Positions 60,371-64,000 of a stretch of DNA of 64,000 nt are shown one piece after another; positions within the stretch are counted from its first letter, which is position 1, and each line of letters opens with the position of its first letter. The notes beneath the pieces are model-generated. The model searched no databases. It had not been told where the DNA came from and saw nothing but the letters and a program-made list of their open reading frames with translations. Source of the DNA: Brevundimonas sp. (GTDB taxonomy: Bacteria; Pseudomonadota; Alphaproteobacteria; Caulobacterales; Caulobacteraceae); assembly GCA_027531145.1 (NCBI GenBank), contig JAPZRF010000012.1, forward strand, positions 36,837-100,836. The letters are read 5' to 3'. The position numbers and the translations under genes are program-made.

Positions 60371-60624
60371 CCGCGCACTTTCGAGCGGGGCGTTCGCGTC
60401 CTGCCGGGGTGACAACCGACGCCGGGCTGTGTCCCGCCTGAACGCCCGAAGCGCGCGTTCAGGCGTTTGGCATTGTCCGACCGCCTCGCGGCACGCGCCG
60501 GAGGCAGGTTGGCCCGCCGGCCTCGAAATCCACCCGGGACGGTCCGCCGTCCGAAAAGAAGGCCCACGAGGCGCCCCGGCCGAAAGGCACACGCCTCCCC
60601 GATCGAAGAAAGAGACGCGTTCGA
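60371..60624 (+). promoter_or_regulatory. rpsL leader
   Basis: A GC-rich leader of about 250 nt with inverted repeats, such as CGCCTGAACGC (60435-60445) with GCGTTCAGGCG (60453-60463) and GGACGGTCCGCCGTCC around 60538-60553. No gene is seen. It may contain a ribosomal-protein or attenuation control site. Confidence 0.4.
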
Positions 60625-60999
60625 ATGCCCACGATCAACCAGCTGATGCGCAAGCCTCGCAAGCCCAAGCCGACCCGTAACAAGGTGCCGGCGCTCGAAG
60701 GCTCGCCCCAGCGTCGCGGCGTCTGCACCCGGGTCTACACCACGACCCCGAAGAAGCCGAACTCCGCCCTTCGTAAGGTGGCCAAGGTCCGTCTCGCCAA
60801 GAACGGCTATGAGGCGGTGTGCTACATCCCCGGCGAAGGCCACAACCTGCAGGAACACTCGGTGGTCCTGATCCGCGGCGGGCGCGTGAAGGACCTTCCG
60901 GGCGTTCGCTATCACATCCTGCGCGGCGTGCTGGACACCCAGGGCGTCAAGGATCGCAAGCAGCGCCGTTCGCACTACGGCGCCAAGCGTCCGAAGTAA
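60625..60999 (+). CDS. rpsL: 30S ribosomal protein S12
   Basis: 124 aa. Signature [52 protein letters not shown]. The streptomycin-site Lys residues (K43 and the Lys of GGRVKDLPG) are wild type. S12 controls decoding fidelity. First gene of the str operon. Confidence 0.98.
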   Translation: MPTINQLMRKPRKPKPTRNKVPALEGSPQRRGVCTRVYTTTPKKPNSALRKVAKVRLAKNGYEAVCYIPGEGHNLQEHSVVLIRGGRVKDLPGVRYHILRGVLDTQGVKDRKQRRSHYGAKRPK

Positions 61000-61509
<510 letters not shown>

Positions 61510-61659
61510 TCGGCGTGGCCGACTTCAGCTGACACTATCCGGCGCGGGCGGTTTGAGCTAAATCGCCCGCGCCGTCGCATCCGACCCTTCAGACCGACTT
61601 CCCACCGGCCGCCGCGGCGCCCGGACCTTCCTTTCAGGCACGCTCCCAAGGCCCGTATC

Positions 61660-63741
<2,082 letters not shown>

Positions 63742-63746
63742 ACCCT

Positions 63747-63770
63747 CCCGCCGTCCTGTCGGACGGCGGG
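63747..63770 (+). promoter_or_regulatory. Hairpin in the fusA-tuf spacer
   Basis: CCCGCCGTCC-TGTC-GGACGGCGGG is a perfect 10-bp stem with a 4-nt loop just after the fusA stop. No T-run follows, so it is not a clear terminator; it may protect or process the mRNA. A second small stem, CCCC-TTTCA-GGGG, lies nearer tuf at about 63833-63845. Confidence 0.55.
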
Positions 63771-63859
63771 TCTCGACTAGAAAATCCGGCCGGACGTCGT
63801 CCGCCCGGGCCCCCTGAAACTTAAAGGAACGCCCCCTTTCAGGGGACGGAGAGAAGAGA

Positions 63860-64000
63860 ATGGCCAAGGAAAAGTTCGAACGCACGAAGCCGCACTGCAA
63901 CATCGGCACGATTGGTCACGTTGACCACGGCAAGACGACGCTGACGGCGGCGATCACGATGACGCTGGCGAAGGTGGGCGGTGCCAAGGCGATGGCCTAT
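63860..64000 (+). CDS. tuf: Elongation factor Tu, 5' part (runs off the window)
   Basis: 47 codons are present: [20 protein letters not shown], then the G1 loop [16 protein letters not shown]-Tu delivers aminoacyl-tRNA to the ribosome. Start ATG 63860 behind GGAGAGAAGAG. It is last of the str operon; the rest of the gene lies beyond 64000. Confidence 0.98.
   Translation, partial: MAKEKFERTKPHCNIGTIGHVDHGKTTLTAAITMTLAKVGGAKAMAY

Overview
This 64 kb window is GC-rich alphaproteobacterial chromosome, almost certainly from the order Caulobacterales. A Brevundimonas-like genus is my inference; no 16S gene is present to settle it. The main evidence is a sciP gene (a CtrA antagonist of Caulobacterales) behind a CtrA-type box, and a flagellar hook locus with divergent sigma-54 promoters laid out like the Caulobacter flbG/flaN region. 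Nothing looks like a prophage, insertion sequence or CRISPR array. Coding density is high, and many stop/start codons overlap or abut.

Layout. 1-12 kb: the end of an arginine-succinyltransferase (AST) catabolic operon (astA plus an M20 hydrolase), a small membrane protein, a lipoprotein-tamA-tamB outer-membrane assembly operon, a membrane hybrid histidine kinase and an alpha-methylacyl-CoA racemase. 12-15 kb: tRNA-Lys(TTT), a lipoprotein and the queuosine genes queA-tgt; Tgt has lost two of its three zinc cysteines. 15-22.5 kb: sciP, the fliK-flgD-flgE hook operon on the minus strand and flgK-flgL on the plus strand, separated by a 374-bp regulatory region with two well-formed sigma-54 promoters.

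22.5-43 kb: accessory and metabolic genes. These are a collapsed pseudogene locus (radical-SAM N-terminus joined to a uracil-DNA-glycosylase C-terminus), an MCE/Mla lipid transporter, the two subunits of a 3-oxoacid CoA-transferase split by a small membrane ORF and a broken carboxymuconolactone-decarboxylase gene, a compact SGNH-SGNH-MBOAT-membrane-protein operon that looks like a polysaccharide or peptidoglycan O-acetylation system, bfd/bfr iron storage, a thiolase, a thioesterase with a divergent HxlR regulator, an S9 peptidase, and a DUF3429 / 2OG-oxygenase-like / mnmA / hemerythrin operon.

43-64 kb: the core translation and transcription genes rplK-rplA, rplJ-rplL, rpoB, rpoC, rpsL-rpsG-fusA-tuf. 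secE-nusG is not next to rplK. A DUF2059 gene lies between rplA and rplJ. A membrane protein, an M61 peptidase, an FKBP isomerase and a vapBC-like pair separate rplL from rpoB. A 31-nt inverted repeat followed by six Ts sits between rpoB and rpoC and looks like an intrinsic terminator or attenuator. Promoters (TTGAC-like / TATAGA-like) can be read before rplK, rplJ, rpsL and the tRNA, and GNRA-loop terminators follow rplL and rpoC.

Most interesting points: the rpoB-rpoC hairpin, the zinc-site-degraded Tgt, the VapC-like PIN protein lacking one catalytic Asp, the two-gene DNA-repair relic, the O-acetylation operon, and the CtrA/SciP and sigma-54 regulatory sites.
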